64,000 bases of DNA from Aurelia coerulea (GCA_039566865.1 CM076960.1:11508501-11572500), one strand, 5' to 3'. Counted from the stretch's first letter, positions 22,200 through 34,617 are shown. Numbers and translations: made by a program. Notes: a model not told the origin generated them from the sequence alone.

Positions 22200-23407
22200 T
22201 ACCGGGTGTCTCAAAAAGGGTACCCCCTTTTGACTGAACAAGGCAACAAAACGATAACATTTCGAGACTCTTTGAATTCATGGCTACATTGGTTAGTCTT
22301 CAAATTAAATGCACATACCTTTCATTTTGAAATCGACCACCAAACACCGGAGATATGAGTTCACAAGGACAAAATTTGGAGTGCACCTGAAACCAGAGGT
22401 TTTGAGAAATGGCCTAGCCATGATTTGACACCACGCAGGCATATTGCAAAAGAATGTTCAACTTTGACCTTTACTTTTAATTTTTGAATACTTCAATCGT
22501 TCTTGAAGTGACTTTTGTTTTGAGGAATAGGTCCTTGCATTGCATTCGATTCCAAGTATTTTGTATTAAAGAAGAGGAAAAGGAGCACATGCACGCTAAT
22601 TTAGGAGATGTGGCACGACTTTATCATTCTTACCACATTTTTAATATATTTGTTTAATCATTTTTCCTTTTGAAACTTTCGTTTTTATTATTGCAAGAAA
22701 TGCTGACATCAGCATTTTTTCCCAGTAGTAAGCAAATGAGTTGGAAAGAAGAAGAAAGGTGGAAATAAGGGGTTGAAGATAGTTATTTGGTGAAATTTTG
22801 ATAATATCTTGACAAACTAAACACTTTCAAGTCATAAAATGTTCACTGTAAAACAAATTCTCAAGATATGCATGAAAACTGATCGTGAGTAGTACTATCT
22901 GAGGATACCCACGGGGAATCTTATACCGTTTGCGACCAATGATGCACAAAATTAAAACAAAATTACACAGCTTAGGTGGAAACAACCCTGTTCATCAGTT
23001 TTAGTCTATTTATTGCCGCTGTAAAACATTTGGGGTCGAAATATCCTTGCAGAAAGACCACTAACTAATTTTTGCCATTTTCTTAAAGATGACGTCATTG
23101 ATGAGGTCACGTGACACATATCTTGTCTATTGTTCCTGGAAAAAATTAAAGAGACCTTACAAATTATAAGTTCACAACTGAAAAAGGATACTATCAAAGG
23201 ATTATGAGGTGATCTGGAATTACATGCATAAGCAGCTTACCTAAAAGTTGGCCCCGACCACCCTGAAAAAAACAGCCACCTCCCGGCCCCCTGAATTTTT
23301 TTTTTTCAAAATTTCACACAAATTTACACTTCAAAAGGAGAGAAACTAAAAGTCAAAAAACCATTTCCTGGTTCGTTGAACCAATTTGGAGCAGTGCTCA
23401 GTTAAGT

Positions 23408-23454
23408 AGGTGGGGGGGGGGCTGAATGAGCCCCCCCAGTCTGGATTGGGTTAA
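23408..23454. mobile_element. piggyBac-like MITE terminus (right end)
   Basis: A G-run, CTGAATGAG, a C-run and AGTCTGGATTGGG lead into TTAA at 23451. This copies the right-end structure of the elements at 42.6-44.2 kb. The partner end is not found. Confidence 0.5.
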
Positions 23455-24469
23455 TCAGTGCCATGTCCATGCATCTTTTATTCTTTTCAAAAGAAAAACG
23501 GAAACTTAAAGTCTACAGGTACTTTGGAAAATGTCCACGATACAAATCATGATTAGGCCCTTTCTCAAAACCTCTGGTTTTGGGTATACTGTAGACTAGC
23601 TACACAAGTCCCTCAATTTCGCTGTTATTGTTGTTGCTGATGGCCAGCTCAATGAGGGACTAGTTGTCAGAGAGTGTCTCAAATCGGAATTTTCAGAACG
23701 AAAAACCGGATTGTAATCTGATTGGAGCATTTCGGCTAAAACAATAGAAATTTTTTTTGTAGCCAATCAACTTTTTCCTCTCTTTACTTATTTCTACTGG
23801 AAAACCTCCCTTTGAAGTAGAGGCCTGTTTGGTCTGAGTTTTTCAAGAAGAAGCAATGGCGACTGGCGCTGTCGTCGCAGCTTGATCGATCTGAAGAGCA
23901 GAAGCAAATGAAGCTGAAGGAATTTAGCTAGCCATTTGGCATGATGAAGTGGGCACTGGGAAGAGATATTTGTTTGTGCTCTAACAGGAAATGGCCAAAT
24001 GTAATGCTGTTGTGATACTTGAGAGGCATTTTCAAGACAGCAGTGAGTGTCAGTCTGTCAGTACACTGCAGTGTAGTGTAGGCCTACTCTAAGTTCAGGT
24101 TAGTGATTTTTTCGTTTACATTTGGCTCGTTTATTTCAATTTCTGGGCCTCCAATGACGGGGGGACCGGGGGCCGGGGGGCCACGCCCCCCACATTTTTG
24201 CAAATCATGCCGTTTTGAAAGGCAGCTCATCATGTTATTGTGTTTTGGTAATTTTTTGTATCAAGTTTGGCCTGGCCCCCCCCCCCCACTTTTCTGATCT
24301 CGTCGGGGGCCTTGAATTTCTAATAATATCTAACTGCAAGCATGTTACTTGGCAATGTTGGGCTGTTGTACTTTATCACCTTAACAGTTGTTTTGGTTTG
24401 AATGCATTTGATCTGCCAAATAAAACAATCTTTAGATATTTTAGAAGTTTAGAATATTTATAAGTTCCA

Positions 24470-24527
24470 TATGTGATCCAACCCCCCCCCCCCCCCCCCC
24501 CCCCCCACCCCGTGTTTGGATCACATA
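24470..24527. repeat. Hairpin with a 25-C loop
   Basis: TATGTGATCCAA (24470-24481) and its exact inverse TTGGATCACATA (24516-24527) flank a run of 25 C and a short tail. The long C-run may be poorly resolved in sequencing. Confidence 0.75.
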
Positions 24528-25836
24528 CGAAAAGGAAAGGGTGATATAATTTTTTGCTTGTTATTTAACAAGTACTGTACTTGTTACTTTATCACATTGA
24601 TGTTGATGTTCTTAATTCATAGGGGTTTGTTTAAAGGAAGATATCTGCTTCATTATTATCAGACCTTGCATCAGTATGCATTTAGGTGGCACTTTTCTTG
24701 GAGAGAGTTTGTCTATCTGATGCAGCAAATCACTTGGAGCAAATATAAAGAACAGTTCCCTTGAAAATTCCTTGTACTTCAGTCCTTCAGATACCACTTA
24801 ACTGATTGCTAATGATAATGTATAATGATGATGAAATGTCTAATCTTGTCAAGTCTTTGGTTCCTTCCTTTATCTGATTGGACACTGATCTTTATCTGAT
24901 TGATCTTTGGTCACTCTGAACTTTGGTTACTTTATCTTTGGTCACTTTGATAGGGGGGGGGGGGGCTCTCTCTTCGATTAGTTTACCTATTGAGAGAGCT
25001 CCTCCTTTAAATAATTCTCTCCGTGGTGAATTTATATATATATGAAACTGAAACTCCTCTGAAATTTCAAATTTATGTTCACTGTCCATGCTCAATTTTG
25101 TCAGAGTCATAAACTGTCTAAAATTCTTTCAAATTCACATGAATGAAACTGGGTATCAATGTGTTGGGTATACTGTAAATTTTGACTTTGCGAACCTGTA
25201 ACTCCGGTGTTTAGTAGACGATTTCCAAATGCAAGGTATGTGCATCTAAGTTGAAGATTGATAAATTTAGCTGTGAAGTCGGGGAGCAATGATATCTTAT
25301 TGTTTGGTGACTATCTCCAGTCAAAAGGGGGTACTTTTTTTAAACACCCGGTAGAAGTGCGAGTGAAGCGAGCAGAAATTTCTGAGAAGCAATTAATTCT
25401 ATTTATATTCTGTCCCAAATAGACGCGTTACACATACACAGTTAAAGGGGCGCCTAAATCGGGTTCATTGTTTCTAATAAAGCTTCAATGCCTGGACGTG
25501 ATAACAAGCCAGCGGTAGTAAGATTTATGCGAGACATGCTATGATAGATGTTTGGAATAGCAAGCAAAGCGAGTAGAGAATTTTTTTTATCCTTGTTTAC
25601 TTAAATAATGCGGAGATGTCATCAAAGGATGGAAGCCCTTTTCCTCTTTGACATTCACAAACAGTGCTGCTTCAACTTACAATTCAGTTTCTCAATGGAA
25701 CGGACGAATTACGAAAACCACCTTTGGCAATGATTGGGGGGGGGGCACCGCTCCCTCTTGCCCCCTGGCTACGCTACTGAAAAACAAATATGCTATGTCT
25801 TTGGAAGAAGGCTTACAGGAAAATATGTGCAAGTAC

Positions 25837-26085
25837 CGGTGTCCCAAAAAAAACACAACGGAATTGATCGGGACTAGCGACAAGATTTTAGGTCCAATAA
25901 ATCCAAATTACTTTTTAATATAATTCTCGATAGCTAACTTGAAGATAAATACCTTGTTTGTTGATATTGGTGCATGGAGAATTGGAGAATCAATAGTCAA
26001 AGTCCAAGTTTGCTTCCTTCTCGAAACCAGAGGTTTCGGGTTTTGGCCTAACTGAAAACGTGCTTGAGGAGTCTCCTCAGTCAAT
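25837..26085. mobile_element. Mariner-like long terminal inverted repeat, left type
   Basis: TACCGGTGTCCCAAAAAAAA begins a segment homologous to 28502-28760 and, inverted, to 32640-32880. Homology to the right-hand copy resumes after a LINE insertion (26377-26527 against 32482-32630). So this is either the left end of a larger element ending at 32880 or a leftover from a separate copy. Confidence 0.65.
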
Positions 26086-26376
26086 AATAATGATAATAAT
26101 AATTTATTTCAAGTTGGCGACAGAGTAGCTGAACAGCTAATTAAAGCCAACTATGTACAAAGAAAACCTATTTTACATACTTTCTAAAATCTAAAATTTA
26201 ATTACAAATTTAAACAAAATATAGCCAAGATTCTTGACATATGTCTTGCAAAGCTTGCAGTTGCATTTGTCTGTCACCAAACTTTTAATACGACCCTTAA
26301 AGACTCCTAAGGTGGAAGACTCTTTAGTTTCACTTGGTAATGTTTACCAAAGTCTACTTCCAACATAACGTCATAT
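26086..26376 (-). pseudogene. 3'-terminal CR1-like LINE fragment inserted in an inverted repeat
   Basis: On the minus strand one frame reads LPSETKESSTLGVFKGRIKS and then TDKCNCKLCKTYV, the C-terminal tail seen in CR1-type LINEs. The 3' UTR ends in an (AAT)n tail, seen as ATAATAATGATAATAATAAT on the plus strand at 26086-26106. GTCA lies on both sides (about 26082 and 26370), a short candidate target duplication. It interrupts the inverted repeat exactly where the right-hand copy is continuous. The RT core is absent. Confidence 0.7.
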
Positions 26377-26519
26377 GCATAGTGTAGTAGTGTGAGCCTG
26401 CTAAGGCACAAATGTTTAGGCACACATTTCAATTGAAATTTGAAAGCTAAAAATTGACAAACATAACAGTTCCGAAGGAAAAATTCACAAAGGAATATAT
26501 TTCTTCAATCATAGTGCAC

Positions 26520-27080
26520 CTGCAAGCATACAGCTCAAATCCTTACTGGTTGCTGAAGCACGCGGAAATCATCCAATTTCACAGTGCTCAGCCAATCAAA
26601 TCGCCGCTTTCTAACCCCGTGATATCAAATTGGTCGTTGGAAGGGAATTCTTCAGTACCCTCACGAAAATTGAAATAGCTACTAAGTTACAATAATTACA
26701 TGGAATATTTTTTGAAAAATCGGTAGAAGGGATGCCCCTCTGCAGTAGAGTTTCTATGCCTCTCATAGCATGCATGGACAAATATCTCATTTGGAGCCGA
26801 AATTGTATTCATTTTCCGGTCGACGAAAATTGACCTTCGTTAAAACATTGATAAAATTGGCTACAAATAAGATATAAGGATACCAATCTCAGCAATTATG
26901 GATATTGCCCTAAGAAATGACCCAAACACTTTCCCTTCTTTTACATATGAAAATCGCAGGCCAATTTTCAGCGATCTCTGTCAGAAATGTTGTTTGGGCC
27001 TAAGCTTTTCACCGATTAAACCTCATACGCTGGCCCCAATAAGGCTTAGTTTGTATTCTTGAGCTAAATGATTCACTTAA
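26520..27080. repeat. Diverged single arm of the 15.7-17.5 kb foldback family
   Basis: It follows the order of the 15705-16470 arm: GCTCAAATCCTTACTGGTTG, ACGCGGAAATCATCCA, CAGCCAAT, TTTGGAGC and a TGATTCACTTAA stretch near 27070. It is more diverged and has no partner arm next to it. Confidence 0.65.
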
Positions 27081-27149
27081 TGGCTCAAGCATCAATTTGA
27101 CTTCATTTTCAATTCAATATCTTCAAATTTTGTTCAAAAACATCCAGTC

Positions 27150-28250
27150 TTAAGCAATTTCTAAAGATTTGTTTCGTTCCGTCTTTCTCTGCAAGCGCAA
27201 TGAACCTGCTCAAATGTCACATTGCTAGGGTATTGTGGTTCAAAGTACAGCGATTCGACACAGTTGATGCAAGCATAGGGCTCAAATCTTTCAAATCTTT
27301 AAGAAGGTCGGGTGTAAGATTCTATGACATTTTTCTTTGAATTGAATGGCCCAAAGGGAACTTCTAGTGCTTTGCTGTAAATTTGCCGTGGAAATTTTTT
27401 CATATCTTGATTTTTTTCAAAATGGCAGCAATTTAATTATTTTTGAAAAAATTGATGGAAAATGTTGACAAAATTCAAATCATCGTAAATCCTAAACCAA
27501 TAGAGGCAGAATGATATAAACTTCACTAAACCCAATGTTTTTAAAGGTCTAAAATATGGTGGCAAGCAGAAATATGTTGCTTTTCTAGTTTAGGATTTTA
27601 GAAATTTGATGACGTCACAGCCTCAAATTCAATAAAGGCCGCCATTTTGAAACTAATCAAGATATCAATAAATTTCCACGGCAGAGTTACAGCAAAGAGC
27701 CCTAAGTTCCTTACAAGCCCTTCATCTCAAAGAAAACTGTAATAGAATTTTACACCGACCTTTTTTAAAGATTTGAGCCCTATATTGTTGATGCACTCAT
27801 GAACAGATTTGGCACGTCTGTCTTTCTCAATTCATTCAAATGGAAACAAAAGGGATAAAACAATTTTTGGCTGTTTGGTACATTAATGAATAGATTTTAC
27901 ACAAAACAGCAAAGCAAGAAACAGTTTTAAAGCAGCTTTGTCGTATCTATTCTTGAATCAATGCAATCAAACAAAAGGAACGAAGCTATAAACGTTCAGC
28001 GCAAACAACAAATTGTCTGTTGTTTTGTGTAAAATCTATTCATAAATGTACAAAACAGCCAAAAAGTGTTTTATCCCTTTTGTTTCCATTTGAATGAATT
28101 GAGAAAGACAGACGAGCCAAATCTGTTCATGAGTGCATCAACTGTGTCGAATTGCTGTACTTTGTATCACAACAACCTAGCAATGTGACATTTGAGCAGG
28201 TTCATTGCGCTTGCAGAGAAAGACGGAACGAAACAAATTTACTTAACTGT
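27150..28250. repeat. Three nested inverted repeats
   Basis: The outer pair is 27160-27262 with 28132-28240 (shared CTGCAAGCGCAATGAACCTG type sequence and ACAGTTGATGCA). A left inner pair is 27290-27430 with 27640-27800 (shared CCACGGCA/TGCCGTGG, TTTGAGCCCTA and AAAATGGCGGC-type sequence). A right inner pair is 27800-27920 with 28010-28135 (shared CAAATGGAAACAAAAGGGAT and TTTTGTGTAAAATCTATTCA). The whole segment can fold into a stem carrying two sub-stems. No coding sequence is seen. Confidence 0.8.
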
Positions 28251-28349
28251 TACAAGCTGTTACTTAACTTTCTTTTTAACAGGACTACTTGCAAATCAGA
28301 TATTCTTCTGTATTGCTACCCTGTACAAATATGTTAAAACTGACAAATG

Positions 28350-28501
28350 AAATTACATATTACATATTACATATTACATATTACATATTACATATTACAT
28401 ATTACATATTACATATTACATATTACATATTACATATTACATATTACATGTTACATATTATTATATATTACATATTACATTGTCCATTATACATTGTACA
28501 T
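28350..28501 (+). repeat. (ATATTAC)n heptanucleotide repeat, split by an element
   Basis: About 14 near-perfect ATATTAC units at 28355-28455, then degenerate TTACATTGTACA-type units to 28501. The same TTACATTGTACA sequence resumes at 32881-32910, right after the mariner-like element. The open frames of repeated Ile-Thr-Tyr-Tyr are products of the repeat and not proteins. Confidence 0.9.
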
Positions 28502-28934
28502 ACCGGGTGTCCCAAAACAAACGCAACGGATTTGATCGGGACTAGCGACAAGATTTTAGGTCCAATCAATCCATAATAGTTTTTTATATAATCCTCGATA
28601 GCTAACTTGAAGATAAAGACCTTCTTTGTTGATATTGGTGCATCGAGAATGGGAATATTAATTCAAAGTTGAAATTTGCCTGAACCTCCAAACCAGAGCT
28701 TTTGGGTTTTGGCCTTAACTGCAAACGCGCTATTTTGGGGAATCTCCTGAATTACCGAGAAATAAGAGAATGAAGCCTCGTGCTGAGGAAAATATTTGAA
28801 TAGAAATTCAATCAAATTCATCAATTTTGTCCTGAAAAGACATCTTTTTTTGTGCTTCAAAAGTTTCGAAAAGTTAGCGTTGCATCTGTCTCATAAAAGA
28901 TAGCAAGCTATCATGCTATCAGGATGCTATTTGG

Positions 28935-29411
28935 CGAATAAAGGCAAGAACAGAACAATTTCAATCTAGTTTCTATCCAAACTGCATCTCCGAATGGAAT
29001 AAACTTGATCCTGAAGTCAGGCTTGCACCGTCCGTTGCTGTTTTTAAGACAAAGATTCTATCAATAATTCGCCCCCCTCCAAAACCTGTATTTGGTATTC
29101 ATGACCCAATAGGCCTATCATATCTTTCCCAAATAAGGGTCGGTCTCAGCAAACAAAACTTTCACAAATTCAAGCATAATTTCAGGAACACCGTAAACCC
29201 AATGTGCCCAACGCATGACGGTATTGAGGATACGGAGCACTTTTTGTTGTTTTGCCCTTCATTTGACATTCAACGACGAGATCTTCTCGCTGGAGTTTCA
29301 GATATACTACGACCAATTGTTGAAATCACCAATCTTTCAAACGATCTTCTGATGCACTTTTTATTATATGGTGACCAAGTCCTGTCTAATGACCTAAGTC
29401 GATTTGATTAA
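28935..29411 (+). pseudogene. LINE C-terminal fragment (post-RT domain)
   Basis: One open frame reads FYPNCISEWNKLDPEVR, LSYLSQIRVGLSKQNFHKF, then MCPTHDGIEDTEHFLLFCP, the cysteine/histidine-rich module that follows the RT in many LINE proteins. It is 5'-truncated; there is no RT core and no clear poly-A or repeat tail. It lies inside the mariner-like element. Confidence 0.75.
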
Positions 29412-29710
29412 GATCATATCAAATTTCAGTCACATGCCATGCAACCACCAAGTGCCCACCAAGTGCCTTTAAGTAAATTTTCTTTTTGTCTGTAATTTCT
29501 GTCTCACATTAGATGTCAGGTATGCTATCCAAATAAAAAATGAACAATTTTTTGGTTATTACAGCCCCAACCTGACATCCAATATTAGACAGGCCACAGT
29601 ATAGTAAGCATCGTTTTTCTTTTTTAGTTGTTTGTAGCATTTATGTAAAATTGTATGTAGGTTAGCGTTTTAAACAATGCCATGGGGTAGTCATAGTCTT
29701 TTGCTCCTCA

Positions 29711-32211
29711 TGGCATCCACGCCCGACAACACCTTTCTCGAGGAGTTCAGCCTCGCTTTGATGCCCCTATACAAATGTATAGGAAAATGACCGGAAGTGA
29801 ATATTTTCGTCGACTTTGAACGTTTCTTGCAGTGATGCGGTGTGATTTTTCCGCGTTAATTTAATCTTAAAAGGTAGGGAATTTATCTAAGAAATGTTTA
29901 AAACTAAAATCGTTTTGATTTAAACTTCCCGGTAAACTCCACGCAATTTGACAGGAGTGATGGTCTTATTTTAAGAGATTTTCATCCGTATTTGGGCAAA
30001 TTTTTCGAATTCATTGTTTTTGGTGAAGTAAGCAACGCCTTGAAAACCATGACATTTAGAAAATGCCGTAGATCGTAGAAATTGTTTTGAAGCGGCTTGG
30101 TCTGCTTGCTGCTTGCTTTCAAGAAAACTTTTTAATTCTGATAGGAAACGAAGCAATAAACCAATATGCAGAGCACTAGCGATCCTTTTACTGCCAGTGA
30201 AGGACAAGAGATGCTTTCATGTTTTCAAATAATTCTCCAACCCGCCAGAAAGAAAGAGACAAGAAGAAGCAGCTTCCAACGAAAGAACTCGGATATTTAT
30301 GGATCAAGAACTAAAACCGTTTTGTTCATGATGGCAGATGTCTTTGATGGACAAATGAATAGCAAATTATAGAAAATATGTTATTTGTACTGGGCAAGTT
30401 CCTCTCAATGATGGAGCAACTCAATGCAGTCTGGAAATCTTCTCTTGGTGGCTCTAAAAACTCACAGACAAGGAAGATAGGAAAGGATGCTGTCTATCGA
30501 AATTGCAATGACTATTTCTGAATGGACAACGGCAATAACTGCTTTTTGGTAATTTTCAGAAACTCATGAATAAGCATGGCATTTCACCTACAGGGTGAAA
30601 CGGGCGAGCTTTGTCTTTGTCTTTGCAAACAATTGTCTTTGCAGATCAAATTCAGAATAAGTTTCAGACTGTTTGATTCAGAAATGGAAGCATTAAAATT
30701 TCAATTTTGTGATGATTCAATTGCTATTATCTTACCATCTTCCTATCATCAGAGTAAAATCATCAGAGTATCAATTATTGGATTACTCAAATTTTTTGAT
30801 ATATCATAATATTGTTTTTCATTGAATGCTTTGTTTGCAACAGTCATGTTCCATCAGTTTTGCATAAGTCCTCAGGCATTGAAAAAGCAAGAATTGCAGT
30901 CTTTTGTGGTTGTTGTCAAATGCTGCTTCAAGGTTGGGCTTGATTGGTAAAGGATAATCTTGTTCTGTTTGGGTCCTAAAATAAAACAGAGACAATATTA
31001 TTTCCTCCTACTAAAAATATTTGCTGCATAGCAAATTTCACTTTGTCTCATAGAGAATTGCATGTACAAAAAAGAGCAGCAAACCAAAATAGGAGATGTC
31101 TTTGCAAACTTAAATCAGAGCAGCAATACCCTGCTCAAGAAAAAGAAAACAGATTTAAGGGCAAATAATTGCAGTAAACTATCGTTTTTATAGGCAAAAT
31201 AATCAAAGCTGATAATTTTTTGTACAAGGTAGCCTTGATAACATTGTTTTAGTAAGCAAATCTCCTATTTCTAGGTCAGAGCTTCCCCATTAGTCTTGAA
31301 GAAAATAAGCAACAATGCAACTTTATGTTTGTTTACAGTTAGGCCAAACCCGACGAAAAGTTCTCTGAGAGCGAAGTCAAAGTTTTGTTATTATTCTCAT
31401 TGCTCTGGTAGCCAAAACAGCTAGCAAGTACTCTAAAATACTTTCATTTCTGAAAACATCAGATTAAGTTCGAAAGTGATACATTCAACCAAGGTTAACG
31501 TTTGTTTTCTGACTAAAAAGCAGACAAGTTTGTGAAAGGAAGCACGTAAAGTTAACGAAGATTAGATGGTCATGGCTCTCGAGGAAAAATTGCCTTTGAA
31601 AATTGTGGGAAACCGGCAAAGGCTACAGCAAAACAGGCAACATTCCTACAAACTAGATGCTTACAGCTATTGCGTTATATCTCCAAAATGAGAATTCCTG
31701 TCTTGGTTTAGAAAATATTGGAGTTTGAAAAAATTTTGGTTAAATTTAGGCCAACAAAAATTCATTTTCTTGAAACTGCAAGCCGAAGTTCAAGACGAGA
31801 AAAAGACAAGTTTATTTCGTCAAAAATTGGCGAAAGGTGGCAAAATAGGACAAAACGACATCGAGGAATCCAAAACTTTCAACAAAATTTCCATGAAACA
31901 AAGGAAAAACGTTAAATTTATGATAAAGTCTGCTTACCTGCTGTGCTGAATCCCAAGTTTGTAAACAGAGTTGTCCACGGCCTTTGAAAAATATGAAAAA
32001 CCAAGAAGCTCTGAGTCCAAAATGCTCGAAGAACTTGAAAGAGCGAAGATACAGCTATTGCGTTATATCTCGATATTTTGCTTTGGGACACTTGCGACGC
32101 CTGCTGACGCCATTTATCACAAAATTTTACTTTCGCGCCACAGCTTTCTTGCAAGAGAGGCCGGAAGTGACGTCAGAATTCAGGCTTGGTGTTGTCGGGC
32201 GTGGGCATCGT
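29711..32211. mobile_element. Candidate inverted-repeat element inside the mariner-like element
   Basis: GGCATCCACGCCCGACAACA (29711) pairs with the inverse near 32188-32211 (GGTGTTGTCGGGCGTGGGCA). Beyond the first ~24 bases, only a short GGAAGTGA block is still shared. A 69-codon open frame at 30166 (starts MQSTSDPFTASEGQ) has no recognised motif. Confidence 0.4.
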
Positions 32212-32946
32212 CCTTGTAGTATTGTAAAGTAGTTCGTGGTAGAGTAGTCCATAACATTGTATTGTAAATTTTAATGGAATATATAAAAAAAGATAGTAAT
32301 GCGCGAAATAGTTTGCTTGGGTGTGAAAAATGAATTAGTTCTTGCAATCTCCATGAATTTAATGAAATGCATTTTGTTGAGTCTTTCTTCGAATTATTAC
32401 GAAACAAGAAATCAAATATTCCCAAGGGAAAATTATCCATGGATAAGATCCTTAAAATTGCTCATTCGTGCTTGGCTCTATTGCAGGTGCACTATGATTG
32501 AAGGAAGATATTCCTTTGTGAATTTTCCCTTCGACATTGTTATGTTTGCCAATTCTTAGCTTTAAAATTTCAATTGAAATGTGTGCCTAAGCATGTGTGC
32601 CTTAGCATGCTCACACTACTACACTATGCAATGACTGAGGAGATTCCTCGGGACGTTTTCAGTTAGGCCAAAACCCGAAACCTCTGGTTTGGAGATGGAA
32701 GCAAATTTGGACTTTTAAGATTGATATTCCAACTCTCCATGCACCAATATCAACAAACAAGGTATTTATCTTCAAGATAGCTGTCGAGGATTATATCAAA
32801 AATTATTTTGGATTGATTGGACCTAAATTCTTGTCCCTATTCCCCATCAAATCCGTTGCGTTTTTTTGGGACACCCGGTATTACATTGTACACATTACAT
32901 TTTAGAGTAAAATTACAAACAACTATCGCAAATGATTCCAAATGAC

Positions 32947-34617
32947 AATAGACCTTTTCGACCATACCAGAAAGGGATTGGGGAGAGCCGCCAATTCTGG
33001 TAATACATCTGGGGGATGATTTTTAAGGTCACAAATATAGAGTTATTACAATCGTTCTACTTGTCGTTTTAGACATTTCAGTGTCAGTCTCATTTGAATA
33101 AGCGATACCTGAACTCATTGTAGTAAGTCGAGACCACCCATGGAGAAATTCAAAGTTGAGGGTTATAGGGGGGGCTTATTCATAGAGCCTAGTGGGCTTT
33201 TTAGGTCTTTTCCACCGTATTTTGCTGAATGAACATTCAATTTTGTGAGTCAAGTTCTCAGGTTCAACGCAGTTTTAATCTGTAACCATACACTTATTTT
33301 TTATAAGAAACTGCCCATAAGAGAAACTCAACTCTCAAATCGCCAACAAATTAAGAAACTCCAGTACTGGGAAAATATAAGTTAAGAAACGATTTATATT
33401 GATAAAGGAAATCCTTGAAATATGTTTTATTCATTTTCACTTGTTTCCCGTATCATATTACTCTTAAGGTACAAGACTAATGTCCTGTATTGTCTAAACA
33501 TTGAAAAGTCTTAAAAACCCTTGTTTTGAACTGTTCACGAGGGCACAGGTAGTGGACACGAAGATGTAGATGGAACCTCTAAGAAACTCGTAAGAAACGT
33601 TGAGTACTCAAAATTTGATGATTCTAAGAAACTTTCAGTACTGGCCCAAATTCTTAGTTTCTTATGAAAAAGATACGTACGTCTGAACATTGATAACCAA
33701 ACTTGTTTTGGGAAAATCTTTGACTTTGATAACGACTTACATTGGATACGAAATATTTAGCTGAACGGGAAAGTCAATATTCTTTGCAAAAATTAACTTT
33801 GCTTGTTGCCCTCTCTCTTCATTTCCTCTTTTCCTTAGCTGGGACCAGTCAACAGTTTTCAGAGCAAGTTCTGCATGCCCTGTCGTGTGTAATGCCCTCC
33901 TTGCTGGACTCATAAAATGTTTATGATTTTGGACTCAAAAAGGTTCTCATAGATGTATAAGAACTAATCATGAAATTCAATATTAGAAAACTAAAAACTG
34001 CAAGGAGCTTCTACTGAAAAATTATGCCAAGCATATCAGGAAACCCTGTAATAGGCTTACATACTGCAAAACTCCCAAGCCGACTTTCTTGCTACGATTG
34101 GATGTGTGTCTATTATGTGTTCTTGATCTCATCTGTGGCAGTTTTCTTCAGGCTTTCCTTAGTTTTTGTGAAGGGTGGCTAACATTGCTAAGGGTAAAAA
34201 TTCTGCAGCGTACTTAGAAAGAAATAACGATTAGAAAACAAACAGGAAACCATATTCAATTGACGTGTGCCATATCTTCGCCTTCCTTGAAGCCGAAGTG
34301 ATACCCAGTCGGTTAGGAGATGGCCTAAAATATGAACTGTTGACCTTCCACAGCTAAAACCAGGAAAATGTTCACAAAGATGGCATTAAACACAGCTAAA
34401 CTACAAAGAACATTGACTTACCTGTCAACACAAGTTTTAATGAAACAAGTTCCCACTTTTTTGGGTAAATCCATCTCTTTGCCGGAGGAGTGATCTGCAC
34501 GTTGTTGCGATTTCCCAGTTATTGTTACAGCGGGACTTTAAAAATCATCTGCGAGACCTACTACCAGAATTGGCCACTCTCCCCAATCCCTTTCTGGTAT
34601 GGTCGAAAAGGTCTATT
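32947..34617. mobile_element. Inverted-repeat element, AATAGACC family
   Basis: The left end AATAGACCTTTTCGACCATA then CCAGAAAGGGATTGGGGAGA is matched by the inverted right end; pairing continues less well to about 33040/34530. It shares the first AATAGACC and GGGATTGGGG with the MITEs at 35360 and 41606. It contains the AAGAAAC-rich MITE at 33289. No transposase is seen. Confidence 0.75.
33289..33679. mobile_element. TA-flanked MITE, TACACTTATTTTTTATAAGA family, copy 3
   Basis: The left end TACACTTATTTTTTATAAGA and the inverted right end TACGTATCTTTTTCATAAGA are partly diverged. The interior shares CTCCAGTACTGGGAAAA, TTTCAGTACTGGCCCAAATT and CACAGGTAGTG with about 58900-59190. Confidence 0.65.

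Larger units (their letters stand above)
22200..25353. mobile_element. Mariner-like element with long inverted repeats
   Basis: The left end TACCGGGTGTCTCAAAAAGG matches the inverted right end (TACCGGGTGTTTAAAAAAAG); homology continues for about 180 bp (22200-22380 against 25165-25353), including GACTG, ATGCACATACCTT and AAACACCGGAG. TA borders fit Tc1/mariner-type insertion. No transposase survives. A stretch at 23855 starting ATGGCGACTGGCGCTGTCG could be a decayed first exon but is broken by stops. A piggyBac-type end sits at about 23410-23454. Confidence 0.7.
28502..32880. mobile_element. Mariner-like element with ~250-bp inverted repeats
   Basis: The left end TACCGGGTGTCCCAAAACAA and the inverted right end (TACCGGGTGTCCCAAAAAAA) continue as homologous arms (28502-28760 and 32640-32880), both with GACAAGATTTTAGGTCCAAT or variant. 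TA borders and a repeat interrupted on both sides show the insertion site. The 4.4 kb interior contains a LINE fragment (28935-29411), a second inverted-repeat pair (29711 and 32211) and no recognisable transposase. Confidence 0.75.

Noticed and set aside
23855..24060. Transposase first exon (ATGGCGACTGGCGCT)
   Set aside because: Multiple stops in all frames and no recognisable domain.
28350..28500. Regular short repeat as a CRISPR-like array
   Set aside because: Heptanucleotide tandem repeat without spacers, in a eukaryotic context.
28289..28576. Open frames of repeated Ile-Thr-Tyr-Tyr/Leu
   Set aside because: They are translations of the (ATATTAC)n repeat in different frames.
31718..32232. 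Overlapping ORFs near 31.7-32.2 kb
   Set aside because: Compositionally biased frames on both strands with no motif or splice support; they lie inside a transposon.
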